Origin: CAKMZU01 sp965248335
GTDB taxonomy: Bacteria; Pseudomonadota; Gammaproteobacteria; Pseudomonadales; DT-91
Length of the DNA stretch: 64,000 nucleotides
Direction of reading: 5' to 3'
Assembly: GCA_965248335.1 (NCBI GenBank)
Contig: CBDFIY010000003.1
Location: 1,736,001 to 1,800,000, forward strand
A model generated the notes under the pieces. That model searched no databases and was not told the DNA's origin. It saw only the letters and a program-made list of their open reading frames with translations. Positions 46,112 to 55,937 of the stretch are shown here, in pieces. Position 1 is the stretch's first letter. Every line of letters starts with the position of its first letter. Made by a program: the position numbers and the translations under genes.

Positions 46112-46470
46112 CAATTTTATGGGGTTTAGCTGATAAAAGCGTTATTCCTTCTTTAATCCATTCACTAGTTTTTTCTTTTTTAGCCGGAAAAGTATCCAGC
46201 GATGCCTTTTCGGAATTTCCCTGCCCCCCAGATATGCCACGATTCATTCGAGTCAATAATTTCCATTTTAGTACATTCTTACTTGTTTGTCTTGATGTCA
46301 GATGGGGTGGCTAGGGGTAAATAATGCCCTGTATTTCAATAAAAATATTTATTTGCTTTTTACTGGTTTGTCTGTTTTGAGTAAATAGTATTTTTATATT
46401 AGTTAAATAAATTACGAATTATTTTATTTTTATGTTGTCGTAATGTTGGATGGTGCTTGGAATACGAATT
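46112..46470. other. AT-rich gene-free stretch
   Basis: About 360 bp, becoming very AT-rich after 46330. Short frames occur on the minus strand but close quickly. No repeat or IS end was found. Confidence 0.45.
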
Positions 46471-46806
46471 ATGGAAATAGTGATTAATTTTACAATCTGT
46501 ATTTTTATATGTTTAGTTTTTTCTGTACTTGGTGGCGATGATGATTATCAGCTTGAAAATTTGCTTGCTGTTAGTGCTGCTAGGAAAAATATTAAAAATA
46601 AAGCTCCCCTTCCTCCTGCAGTTGCACTAAGTGACTTCTCAACTGTAAAAGTAATCGATATGAAAAATTTACCTCTTAAGGAACGAAAGCGAATAGTCCA
46701 AACGCCTCCTCCCGATGAGTCTACAGAAAACAGTGATTCTAATGTTGATGCTAAATTATCTCTTGTAAATCAGAATCCAGATAAGAAAATTTATTATTAC
46801 CGGTAG
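46471..46806 (+). CDS. Small hypothetical exported protein
   Basis: 111 residues from the ATG at 46471 (an in-frame start at 46450 also exists). Residues 1-21 form a signal peptide or anchor (VINFTICIFICLVFSVLG), followed by GDDDYQLENLLAVSAARK, a Pro-rich segment (KAPLPPAVAL and PPPDES) and a C-terminal KIYYYR. No family was recognised. The left end of the IS3 is only about 10 bp away, so the 3' end may have been trimmed, although a normal stop is present. Confidence 0.5.
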   Translation: MEIVINFTICIFICLVFSVLGGDDDYQLENLLAVSAARKNIKNKAPLPPAVALSDFSTVKVIDMKNLPLKERKRIVQTPPPDESTENSDSNVDAKLSLVNQNPDKKIYYYR

Positions 46807-46838
46807 ATTTCAACATACTTGTCGCCTAAAGTTTACTT

Positions 46839-47915
46839 TTATGCCGCCTGATTTATTTCCCTATTACTTTTAGATTTCCCTGGGTTTAAATAAACCTCAG
46901 CAATGTGATCCCAGTTTCTAATGTCGCCACTCCATCGCTCTGGGTGCGCCATTTTCGCCTGTAGATAAACAGCTTTACGGTTGATTAAGATAATTCTATC
47001 TTGCTTCGTATGACGCTCTACAGGCGTGACATATTTTATGCTGCTGTGTCTGTGCTCATGATTATACCAATCAGCAAATCCATTCACCCATTTTCGTGCT
47101 AAATCTAAACCCTCAAAGGCTTTTTCTGGGTATTCTGGTCGATACTTAAGTGTTCTAAATAATGACTCAGAATAAGGGTTATCATTACTAACAGAGGGGC
47201 GGCTAAACGACGGAGCAACCCCTAATTCTTGCAGTGTCGCTAGCATTGTTGCGCCTTTCATCGGGCTACCGTTGTCCGAATGTAAGATCACCTGATTCGG
47301 CTTAATCCCTTCACGTAAGCAAATATCTGTCATTAAATCTGCGGCCAATGCACTGCTTTCTTGTTCATATACCTGCCAACCAACAATCTTTCGGCTATAA
47401 ATATCCATGACAAGATACAAGTAATAAAACAAGCCTTTTACCGTTGTTGGTAAATACGTAATATCCCAACTATAAATCTGATTCGGGCCTGTGGCCGTCA
47501 ACGATTCAGGTTTTGTAATAACTCTGGCAGGCTTACTTCTCAGCCGATGCTTATCTTGTTTATGTGCTTTTAACACACGGTAAATAGTGGATTCAGATGC
47601 GATGTACACACCTTTATCTGCAAGCATTGGCACGATGACGCTGGGCGATAAATTCGCGTATTCAGGTTGGTTGCAGACCTGAATAATACGCTGTCTCTCA
47701 AGCTCACTGAGCTTATTACAAGGGCTGTGCTTGGCTGACAAACGACCATCTTCATCGCCCTCTGGTCGCGCCCAGCGCTGTAATGTTTTTGGTGTAATGC
47801 CTATAATATCGCAAGCCTGCCTTTGCCTAGCACCATTGGATCGAGCCTCGCTAATCAAGTGAATAATATCATCACGCTCTTGTTTCACTATTAGCTGGCC
47901 TCGTCGCTTTCCCAT
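46839..47915 (-). CDS. tnpB: IS3 transposase OrfB (integrase domain)
   Basis: 358 residues. An HTH_21-like N-terminal region precedes an rve integrase core with SWDITYLP (Asp), HSDNGSP (Asp) and NPYSESLFRTLK (Glu), the complete DDE triad. The frame is also open upstream of its ATG and meets orfA at an A8 run (T8 at 47927-47934), which gives the OrfAB fusion by -1 frameshift as in the IS3 family. Confidence 0.95.
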   Translation of the reverse strand: MGKRRGQLIVKQERDDIIHLISEARSNGARQRQACDIIGITPKTLQRWARPEGDEDGRLSAKHSPCNKLSELERQRIIQVCNQPEYANLSPSVIVPMLADKGVYIASESTIYRVLKAHKQDKHRLRSKPARVITKPESLTATGPNQIYSWDITYLPTTVKGLFYYLYLVMDIYSRKIVGWQVYEQESSALAADLMTDICLREGIKPNQVILHSDNGSPMKGATMLATLQELGVAPSFSRPSVSNDNPYSESLFRTLKYRPEYPEKAFEGLDLARKWVNGFADWYNHEHRHSSIKYVTPVERHTKQDRIILINRKAVYLQAKMAHPERWSGDIRNWDHIAEVYLNPGKSKSNREINQAA

Positions 47916-48412
47916 ATTTCGTGGACTTTTTTTTGGAGTACTAGCAGCGCTGCTGTTTCAGCTAATGCCTTATCTTTACGGTTTAACTCCTTTTTTAGTA
48001 ACTTAATGTCATTTTTAAATTGCTTATTCTCACTTTGAATTTCTGAAGCAGTCGATAGGGGCTTATTCTTGATAAAATCACCTCTCCATTGGTTGATATG
48101 ATGTGGGTATATTCCTTTCTCTCGGCAAAGCTGGCTGATGTCCTCGACGCTCAAAGATCCGCAGGCAATGACCATATTCAAACGTTCTTCAGCGCTCCAA
48201 TCTTGGGGCCTTTTTTCTTTAACCATGGTCATTACCCCACCATCTAATGGTTGATTAAGCCGTTGCTCTTTAGCCTGTCTAATCCATTTTTGTAACGTCG
48301 AATGGCCAATACCTAAGTTTTCAGCCACATCCTTGATGCTCATACATTCTTGTCGGCTCAATGCCTTTTCTATTGCCTGTATCTTAAACGAATGGGTAAA
48401 CGATTTTCTCAT
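47891..48412 (-). CDS. tnpA: IS3 transposase OrfA
   Basis: 173 residues with an N-terminal helix-turn-helix (MSIKDVAENLGIGHSTLQKWI), a second HTH-like block and a C-terminal leucine-zipper-like coiled coil (NDIKLLKKELNRKDKALAE). It overlaps orfB by 25 bp. The slippery A_AAA_AAA lies in its codons for QKKV near the end. Confidence 0.93.
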   Translation of the reverse strand: MRKSFTHSFKIQAIEKALSRQECMSIKDVAENLGIGHSTLQKWIRQAKEQRLNQPLDGGVMTMVKEKRPQDWSAEERLNMVIACGSLSVEDISQLCREKGIYPHHINQWRGDFIKNKPLSTASEIQSENKQFKNDIKLLKKELNRKDKALAETAALLVLQKKVHEIWESDEAS

Positions 48413-48563
48413 TTTTTATGCCTCTAATTAAAATTTTAGAGGCGACAAGTATCCTGACACAGGGGGTTACCCACTGTGGAAAAGAATGTTCTGTTGCTGT
48501 TGGATTAAATGCGAGCAAAAGCTGGCTGCGCATCAAATGAGAACTTTTATAGATGATCAGTAA

Positions 48564-51500
48564 TCATGCTATGTTAATATTTTTTAGTTTCTCTGCAATG
48601 GCAATCATCTTGTCATGATTCTTCAAATCAATATCCAGCTTTTTATCCATACTTTGTACCAGTGGTGAAAGGCTGTACTCGATACTTTCGGCCAAGGCAT
48701 GCAGTACTTTTTGGATGCCGGGCACCGGTTGATTGACCACTTGTACATCCGTTTTATTTGCTGCAAATATTTTTGCCATTAACGCGAGGCTTTGTCTGTC
48801 CATCGTGAGTGAGGGGGTAGACGAAGAGTTATCTAACGCAGATAATAATGCTTTTATGCTATCGGGGTGAAGACGGAGATTATTTTCACTGTTGTCCGTT
48901 GAACTTTGGGTAACTTGCTCAGCCGTTTGATTGAGCTGCTTAAAGCCACTGACAAGATCAACAAGCTGTGCGACCACTTTACTGCCTACATCGGCATCAT
49001 CACCGCCCATGGCTTTGTTGCGAAGAAAGTCTGCTTTAATGGCTTTCCAGCGCTCGGTCTCTTCTGCTGTCATATTGCCGCGCAGTTCGGCCAATTTAAG
49101 TAAATTCGCTTCCGCACCAGCGGTTAATAGCTGCGCTTCGCCCACATAGTGATCGGCAATCAGCGTCAAGAGTTCATCGTCATTCATCACGGCCGAGACT
49201 TTCTCGGTCATTTTGTTCATGTTTCGGTAGCTACCTTGTAATTTAAACGCAGGCTCCGTGCGGTATTGATTATCTTGCGCGGCAGATTGGATATATTGTT
49301 GATTCACGTTGAGAATCACCTCTTGCACCACAAACAGTTTTTTGAAAACAGTGACGATTTCATCCAGCTCTGCACCGCTGTAAGGGTGGCTAAGGGCATG
49401 GGTTGAGACCTCTTTGCCTTGTGCCATGGCGATCAAATGATAGATGTCTTGCATTTCGCGCAGTGCTAAAGGAGCTAAAACGGGGTGTGAGGTGAGTGCG
49501 TTCTCGACATAACTGAGGGAAAAGGGTTCTTCCATGCCGCCTAAAACATCACCGAGATTATAAATATCAGCACGGTTGGCGAGCATGTCCGGTACTTTAA
49601 ACACATCACCGGATTCGGTGTAAGGGTTACCGGCCATCACCACGCAAAATTTACGGCCACGCATGTCATAGGTTTTGGTTTGCCCTTGCCAGATGCCTTC
49701 GATACGACGTGTGCCATCGCAGAGCGAGATAAATTTTTGTAAAAACTCGGGGTCTGTGTGCTGAATATCGTCTAAATACAGCATCACGTTGTCACCCATC
49801 TCTAAGGCTAAATTGAGTTTGATGAGTTCTTGTGCAGCGGTGGAATTCGGGGCTGTAGCCGGATCGAGTGAAACGACTTCATGGCCTAAAGACGGGCAGT
49901 TGATTTTCATGAAAATCAACCCTAAGCGGCTGGCGACGTATTCCATTAAGGTCGTTTTACCGTAGCCTGGGGGGCTGATCATCATCAACAATCCCATTAA
50001 GTCGGTGCGTTTTTTATCGCCTAATGCGCCCATTTGTTTTGCCAAGTTATCGCCAATGATCGGCAAATAAGCTTCGTTAATTAAGCGGTTACGTACAAAC
50101 GAACTTAATGGTTTAGGTGTGAACTCATGCAAGCGTAGTTTTTCGCGCTCTTCGCTGATGATGTTTTTTCGCACTGCTAGATAGCGTTGGTAAGCCGGAA
50201 TAATCACAGTTTTATGTTGGGCTAAACGCTGTAAAAATTCATCCAATGAGAGGCGTAAGCTCCGGTCTTTTATGCGCGCATGGCTGCCCATTAAACCGGT
50301 GATGGTGCTGTCGATTACCGCGTCGTTACGTCGGTAGCTGAGTTGTGACTCAGACAATAAAATCGCGCAGGCTTCGGGGATATAATGCGCGAGTCCTTCT
50401 TGCGGTTGATCCGACAGCAGGGCAGTTAACCAAGCCGTAGCCAGTTGCCACTGTTCGCCGACCTGATCGTTGAGGTGGCTTAATGCTTGGCGTAATGTTT
50501 TCCAAAGATCATCGGTGAGTGCTGTTTTTAAGCTGTCGATTAAGCGTAAACCTTGCTGACTTTGGATGAATGCACAGTTGGGGCGGCCGAGTTCATGCGC
50601 GAGATAATCAGCGGCTTGATGCAGCGTGCCCTCATCGACAGGCAGTGCGTGGCTTGTGGCGAATAGGGTTAATTGCGTGCTGACTTCGGCGGTGAAGAGA
50701 TTTATCGCCTCAAGGCTGCCAAAGTGGTCTTTCATTTGTTGTGCTGATTGCGCACGTTGAAGAAAGTTTTGCGTGGTGATGTCGGTTTTACCCTGACAAG
50801 CAGCAAGCCAAAATACTTGGGCAACAGCGCGTATGAGCGGGCTAAATCTGAGCAGGTCTGCATGGGCTAACGCGGGAAGTAGCGCTTGTAGAATCTTTTT
50901 CGCATCCTCATCATGAATGCCTTTTTGGTAGCCTTCTTGGTAACGGGGTGCAGCAAAATCGCGCACCAGTGCGGTTAGAGCGGCCTCATCCAAACGCGCG
51001 GCGTCGAGTTTTTCGAGCGTCAAATCGTCTTTGTGATGTTGTGCCGCATCAAGAATTTCATACGCCAGAAATTCTGCACGATAGACTTGATCGGTTTCCG
51101 AGATTTGGTTCATTGACCAATAATCTTTCAGCGCTAATAACTCAGGGTGATCGATCTTTTCAAAATACTGGGTGCCCGTGATGTGGCAATAGAGATCGCC
51201 CTCACGCGGAATAATGGTGAGATCTAGGGGTTGCGTATTGACGCTGAATTTATGCCGCGGCCCGAGCTTGATGACGTTGCCGCCTTCTTCATAAATATCG
51301 GTTTTGTCGCGTAAGGCGCGCAGTGCTTGTTCTTTGATTGCAGCAAATCCTGAGGCGATTTCATCGGCTTTGACGTTGCTGTCGAGTGCGCGTAATTGCT
51401 CGATCAGATCACGTACCTTGATCACCAGTGCATCCGAGGAAAAGTAGGTGTGTAGGGCCTGTGCTTCGTTCATTTTGAGCGAGCGTCTTTCCATGTTTTT

Positions 51501-53867
51501 TAACATGCGTTGCGCTGCATCGGTTAATGATTGTGCCTTGCGTTGTTGTTCGTCAATCAGTTGTTGCTTGTGCGACTCAAACGCTTCGTAGATATCTTCG
51601 CGCTTGGTTAAAATATCCGCCAAGAACGTATCTTGACCGCTAAATTGGCTTTCTAAATCTTCGAGTTGTACCAGTAAACGCGATAATTGTTCATCGCAGG
51701 CATCCGGCGTCGCCGCATTGCCCAAGGCGTTGGTTAAGCTTTGTGATAGCAGCTTAAATTGCGCCGAAAATTGCGCCGTTGATTCGGTGGAGGTTAAGGC
51801 TTTTTCGCGGTGCTTGGCCTGTGCTTTGCTTTGGTTGAGTTTGGCGTAGACATCGGAGATGGCTTCTATGATGCGAGCTTTCAGTGTCACATCAGGCACT
51901 TTCAGGGTTGCCATTAATTCGCTGAGTAAATCGAGTCCCTCGGCAATCGCTTTAACGGCTTCTACGAGTGGGGTGAGGGTATGGGTGTTTTCAGCGGCGG
52001 CTATGTCGCTATCAAGGCGGCTAATTTTTTCAAAATAAGGTGCTAATGCACGTTCATCTGCTAAAAAATCGACGGTCTTTTGTTGTAATCCGGCTTCGCT
52101 ATCATTGAGTTCGGTTGTCATGATTTCAATGCGATCGAGATCAATATAACGATGACCCTTGATGGTCATTAAGCGGCCGCGCTGTTGCCGGCAGTCGATG
52201 AGGGCGTTAACGTAATCTTCCGCTTGCTCCCATTGTTCAATCTGCAAGGCTTTTAATAAGGCGGATTGATCCGTTTCTGCTTGACGCATAATGGCGGCAG
52301 ATTGGGTTTGAATGCTCTGCACTTTGATGAATTCGTCGATGACCAGCTCGGCGGTATCACTGATGGCTTTGAGTGTGTCAGCCAATAGTTTTAGGGATGC
52401 ATCGGTCAGCCAATAATGGTTATCAAAGATTTTTTTGGCGGTGCTGCTCAGTGCTTCGTAACGCTTTTGCGAAACGATGTTGTCATCGATCATGCGGGTA
52501 ATGCTGAACAGATCAGAGACGCCGCGCACCAAGGCAGCGTTGCCAATTTTACCCAGAAAACTTTGGCTGGTGGGCTGCTGTGCGGCAAAATCAGCGCTGA
52601 TAAATGGCGTTTGCCAAATTTGCATAGGGTGGATGCGGGTGGCTTCTTCTTCGGCAGTAAAAATCGCCAAAATGCCGTCTTCGGCGAGTGCATAGCCATG
52701 CCCCATGATGGGATTACCGAGTTGCTTATCAATCAGGTTGTAGGCAAATAACCCCATGGCACCATCATTCGGGTTGTAAAAAACATAAGAAATATCTTCA
52801 CCGTTAGGCGAGCGGATGGCGCGTTTAAAGGTAAAACCCTCGGTGTTTTCATCAAAGGTTTTGTACTCGCCGCTTTGCAGGTAGTAACCACCGGGGAAGA
52901 TCAGACCGTGATCTTCGGGTAGCTGCACACAAGATTCACCCAGTGCATCAATGCGCAGCACCGATTGGGTGAGGGTATTAAAAATAAAATAACGCCATTT
53001 TTCTTCGCGGTAAGGGCGAATCTTTAACAAGATAAGCTTGCCGACTTCGGCATAATGGAAGTCGCCATCATCTAAGGATTGAGTTTGATCGTCGACAAGT
53101 TCTTGGTAAATGCCTAAGCCGTCTTCGGTGTTGTTTTCTATTTTTAAAGTTAAATCGCCATTGATGGTTTCAACAAAAACAGTATCCAGAATATTGATAT
53201 GGGAGTGACGTCCGTGTACGGCATCTTCGCGGCGGGTTTCTTGCCATTCAAAATCAAATGCGGGCGGTAATTGAATGTCGCGTTCACCGCGATTATCGAT
53301 GTAGTCGATAATGTTTTCGCAGGCTGAGATTGACCAGCGGAAAACACGCAAGTCGGTTAATCGTTCGCCAATTTGAAAACCGGCTAAAAGTTTACCTTGT
53401 TTGACGGTGAGTTCGACCAGCTTGGTATTTTTGTAATAACGATACAGTTCTTCAAAATCTTGGGTGAAACGGCTGTCGTTGAGGAAGGTGTCATCGAGGT
53501 TGAGCGGCTCTAACGCATAGTCGTCGTCGCTATACACTGGCTCAAAAAGGGCAAAAACATCCTGAACCTGTGTTTCTTTTTTCAGGCCAATAAACACGTT
53601 GTAGCCAAATAGTAGGTTGCTGCCAACTTGCACCATATCCCGCGCAATGCAGTTGTGTTCGGTGCGGACGCGGATGCGTGACATCACCGACATGTCGGAA
53701 CGGCCGAATTCATTGAGCCTTGATTCGTTGAGTGTTTCGGTTTGCGTCAGTAACTCACGGCTTTGAACATCAAGTCGCTTACGGATGACATCATACGCAC
53801 CGCCTTCGGCAACGGAGGTATCCAGTGAGTTTTCAGCGTGTTCTTGCAGGGCATCAGGCGTGCTCAT
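48564..53867 (-). CDS. Giant AAA+ ATPase (DNA-repair-ATPase/DUF3686-like)
   Basis: 1,767 residues. About 1-450 is beta-rich and contains YNVFIGLKKETQVQDVF and several repeated FxxYNxxD-type strands (DUF3686-like). About 470-870 is predicted long coiled coil (LKALQIEQWEQAEDYV and on). About 870-1250 is helical. The AAA+ module follows, with Walker A PPGYGKTT (about 1297-1304), Walker B VMLYLDDIQ (about 1361-1367) and sensor-1 VVMAGNP (about 1409). The start has AAGGA nine bases upstream. It is the last gene of an apparent operon with a flotillin and an OB-fold membrane protein. Databases call such proteins DNA repair ATPases, but the context suggests a membrane-linked machine. Function is inferred only. 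Confidence 0.85.
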   Translation of the reverse strand: MSTPDALQEHAENSLDTSVAEGGAYDVIRKRLDVQSRELLTQTETLNESRLNEFGRSDMSVMSRIRVRTEHNCIARDMVQVGSNLLFGYNVFIGLKKETQVQDVFALFEPVYSDDDYALEPLNLDDTFLNDSRFTQDFEELYRYYKNTKLVELTVKQGKLLAGFQIGERLTDLRVFRWSISACENIIDYIDNRGERDIQLPPAFDFEWQETRREDAVHGRHSHINILDTVFVETINGDLTLKIENNTEDGLGIYQELVDDQTQSLDDGDFHYAEVGKLILLKIRPYREEKWRYFIFNTLTQSVLRIDALGESCVQLPEDHGLIFPGGYYLQSGEYKTFDENTEGFTFKRAIRSPNGEDISYVFYNPNDGAMGLFAYNLIDKQLGNPIMGHGYALAEDGILAIFTAEEEATRIHPMQIWQTPFISADFAAQQPTSQSFLGKIGNAALVRGVSDLFSITRMIDDNIVSQKRYEALSSTAKKIFDNHYWLTDASLKLLADTLKAISDTAELVIDEFIKVQSIQTQSAAIMRQAETDQSALLKALQIEQWEQAEDYVNALIDCRQQRGRLMTIKGHRYIDLDRIEIMTTELNDSEAGLQQKTVDFLADERALAPYFEKISRLDSDIAAAENTHTLTPLVEAVKAIAEGLDLLSELMATLKVPDVTLKARIIEAISDVYAKLNQSKAQAKHREKALTSTESTAQFSAQFKLLSQSLTNALGNAATPDACDEQLSRLLVQLEDLESQFSGQDTFLADILTKREDIYEAFESHKQQLIDEQQRKAQSLTDAAQRMLKNMERRSLKMNEAQALHTYFSSDALVIKVRDLIEQLRALDSNVKADEIASGFAAIKEQALRALRDKTDIYEEGGNVIKLGPRHKFSVNTQPLDLTIIPREGDLYCHITGTQYFEKIDHPELLALKDYWSMNQISETDQVYRAEFLAYEILDAAQHHKDDLTLEKLDAARLDEAALTALVRDFAAPRYQEGYQKGIHDEDAKKILQALLPALAHADLLRFSPLIRAVAQVFWLAACQGKTDITTQNFLQRAQSAQQMKDHFGSLEAINLFTAEVSTQLTLFATSHALPVDEGTLHQAADYLAHELGRPNCAFIQSQQGLRLIDSLKTALTDDLWKTLRQALSHLNDQVGEQWQLATAWLTALLSDQPQEGLAHYIPEACAILLSESQLSYRRNDAVIDSTITGLMGSHARIKDRSLRLSLDEFLQRLAQHKTVIIPAYQRYLAVRKNIISEEREKLRLHEFTPKPLSSFVRNRLINEAYLPIIGDNLAKQMGALGDKKRTDLMGLLMMISPPGYGKTTLMEYVASRLGLIFMKINCPSLGHEVVSLDPATAPNSTAAQELIKLNLALEMGDNVMLYLDDIQHTDPEFLQKFISLCDGTRRIEGIWQGQTKTYDMRGRKFCVVMAGNPYTESGDVFKVPDMLANRADIYNLGDVLGGMEEPFSLSYVENALTSHPVLAPLALREMQDIYHLIAMAQGKEVSTHALSHPYSGAELDEIVTVFKKLFVVQEVILNVNQQYIQSAAQDNQYRTEPAFKLQGSYRNMNKMTEKVSAVMNDDELLTLIADHYVGEAQLLTAGAEANLLKLAELRGNMTAEETERWKAIKADFLRNKAMGGDDADVGSKVVAQLVDLVSGFKQLNQTAEQVTQSSTDNSENNLRLHPDSIKALLSALDNSSSTPSLTMDRQSLALMAKIFAANKTDVQVVNQPVPGIQKVLHALAESIEYSLSPLVQSMDKKLDIDLKNHDKMIAIAEKLKNINIA

Positions 53868-53929
53868 CGAAACATGTCCTTTGAAGAGAGGCGGGTAAGC
53901 GCTTAAGGTTTTAAGCGCTGGGTGTGGAA

Positions 53930-55909
53930 TTAATCAACCAGTTCGGCCGTTTGCTGGCGAGATGTTTTTTTGTCGACTGTGTTATTGGGCGTGAGGAATT
54001 TTTCCATAGCGCTGTCTAACAAGGTAGATATGGTCGTGCTTTTATCGGCTAGCCCATCAACGGCCTTGCCGATGGAGAGCGATTTGGCGAAGTTATCAAA
54101 GAAGTGATCTTCACCGCCAACGATATCAATTTTTGCCTGACCAAGGGCTACGGCTAACACTTCGGCGTTGTCTTTGGCGATAGCTTTGCCTGCATCGATA
54201 GTCGCAAGTGCTTCTTCTAGCGCAGTTTCAAGGCTCATACGGAATTCTTCGTGCGCACGTGCCTTATCACTCATGCTGCCCATGGCGTCGAATTTATCCA
54301 CGAGACCATCGGCTTCGGCTTTAAATTGTTCGCGGGTGATGATGGCTTTGGCTTTACCAATTTCTTCTTTTGCATGTGCTTCAGCGTCACCTTTTTTGGC
54401 AATGACACTTGCTTCTGCTGACCCGGTGCCTGAATGCGCATCAGCTTCTGCATCGCCCATAGCCTTCACGACGTTTGCCTCAGCAAAACCTTCTTTTTCA
54501 AGCGATGCGGCTTTCGCAGACTGCACTTCTGCATCGGCGAGGCCGGGGGCGGCACGTTCGGCGCGAAGGGCGTCGGCGAGTTTCTTTTTCGCTTCGGCTT
54601 CTTTGGCTGCAGCGTCTAATTCGGCTTGGGCAAGAATGGTGATCTCGGTGGCTTTGTGTTTCGCTGCTTGCTCCTCGGCAAGGGCGGCTGTGATTTGCTT
54701 CACTTTATCTTCGTCGGCTTTGGCTTCAGCGGCTAAGATTTTTACTTGCTTAGCACGATCAGCTTCGGAGACTTCGCGTACTTCGTTGATGCGTTCTTCT
54801 TCAACGGCCACGGTTTTGTCGACAGCTATGCGCTCACGAATCACGTTGGCGATTTCTTTTTTCTCGAGTTCGATGGCTTTTTCGGCTTCAATACGTTGCA
54901 AGTCGACTTCACGTTCGCGGGCTACGATTTCGAGATCTTTGGCACGCGTGACTTTTTCTTCTTCGATGACGACAGCGCGCTGGCGGTTTTGCTCAGCAAC
55001 TTCGATTTCACGCTTTTGGTTTTCGGTTTGTACCGCTAAATCTTGCTCGACTTGAATGCGAGTACGCTCTGCTTTTAAGCGCTCTTCTTCTTGTACTTTT
55101 AAGGTTTCTGCTTCTTCGCGGGCTTTGATGGTGAGTATTTCGCGTTTTTGTTTGGCTTCGGCATCGGCTTGCTGGCGTTCGAGTTCCAGCATGGCTTCTT
55201 TGGCGGAGACATCTTTGCCTTTGATAGATAATTCTTCGTCGCGCTCTAATTCATTGGTTAGGATGTTTTGTGCGGCGGTTAATTCAGTAATTTTTTTGAT
55301 GCCTTCTGCATCGAGAATGTTGTTCGGGTCGAGCGAGGATTTTGGCGTTTGCTCAAGGTAATCAATGGCGACATCTTCAAGCACGTAACCGTTTAAATCG
55401 TCACCGATCACTTCGATGATTTTTTCACGAAACTCTAAGCGGTTTTCAAATAATTGTACGAAATCGAATTGTTTGCCAGCAGTTTTAAGGGCTTCCGAAA
55501 ATTTGGCAGCAAATAATTGATCGACGGCTGCGCGATCTGAAGCGCGGGTTGCACCCAAAGATTTAGCTACTTTTAATACATCTTCCTGTGTTTCGTTGAC
55601 GCGTAAGTAGAAAGCGACAGTGATATCGGCACGCATGTTGTCTTTACAAATCAAACCATCTTGGGCACGGCGGTCGACTTCGAGTGTGATTAACGAGATG
55701 CGCATGAGTTCTTTTTTATTGATGATGGGGTAGACCAACGCGCCGGTGAAGACGACTTTAGGTTGGGAAGACATATCATTCACGATCATTGCTGTGCCTT
55801 GCTCAACTTTGATATACCACGCTTTGATAATGCTTAAAATACCAATAGGCAGTACGAAAAAAACAAGCGCGAGAATAACGAGCCCCATAAATCCACTGAT
55901 GTCAGCCAT
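53930..55909 (-). CDS. Flotillin-like SPFH protein (YqiK-like)
   Basis: 659 residues. One N-terminal membrane segment (about 8-30, LVILALVFFVLPIGILSII), an SPFH/band-7 domain (about 30-200, including VEQGTAMIVND and LEDVAIDYLEQTP), then a very long charged coiled coil with EA/EK repeats (about 215-500). A C-terminal assembly region follows. Flotillins oligomerise into cages at lipid microdomains. AAGGAAG lies just before the ATG. It follows the OB-fold gene after 28 bp and precedes the AAA+ gene by 62 bp, so cotranscription is likely. Confidence 0.9.
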   Translation of the reverse strand: MADISGFMGLVILALVFFVLPIGILSIIKAWYIKVEQGTAMIVNDMSSQPKVVFTGALVYPIINKKELMRISLITLEVDRRAQDGLICKDNMRADITVAFYLRVNETQEDVLKVAKSLGATRASDRAAVDQLFAAKFSEALKTAGKQFDFVQLFENRLEFREKIIEVIGDDLNGYVLEDVAIDYLEQTPKSSLDPNNILDAEGIKKITELTAAQNILTNELERDEELSIKGKDVSAKEAMLELERQQADAEAKQKREILTIKAREEAETLKVQEEERLKAERTRIQVEQDLAVQTENQKREIEVAEQNRQRAVVIEEEKVTRAKDLEIVAREREVDLQRIEAEKAIELEKKEIANVIRERIAVDKTVAVEEERINEVREVSEADRAKQVKILAAEAKADEDKVKQITAALAEEQAAKHKATEITILAQAELDAAAKEAEAKKKLADALRAERAAPGLADAEVQSAKAASLEKEGFAEANVVKAMGDAEADAHSGTGSAEASVIAKKGDAEAHAKEEIGKAKAIITREQFKAEADGLVDKFDAMGSMSDKARAHEEFRMSLETALEEALATIDAGKAIAKDNAEVLAVALGQAKIDIVGGEDHFFDNFAKSLSIGKAVDGLADKSTTISTLLDSAMEKFLTPNNTVDKKTSRQQTAELVD

Positions 55910-55937
55910 GATTCTTCCTTTTTTATTGTGTGTTAAA

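Larger units (their letters stand above)
46817..48450 (-). mobile_element. IS3-family element
   Basis: Ends share ACTTGTCGCCT as inverted repeats (46817 and complement ending 48450). It encodes overlapping orfA and orfB. No clear target duplication was seen. Confidence 0.9.

Noticed and set aside
48564..53867. Annotation as a plain DNA repair protein
   Set aside because: Only the family label supports repair; the operon context and domain layout point elsewhere, so the neutral AAA+ call was used.
54168..55055. Long plus-strand open frame of 295 codons
   Set aside because: It is antisense to the biased codons of the flotillin coiled coil and encodes low-complexity Ser/Ala/Arg sequence.
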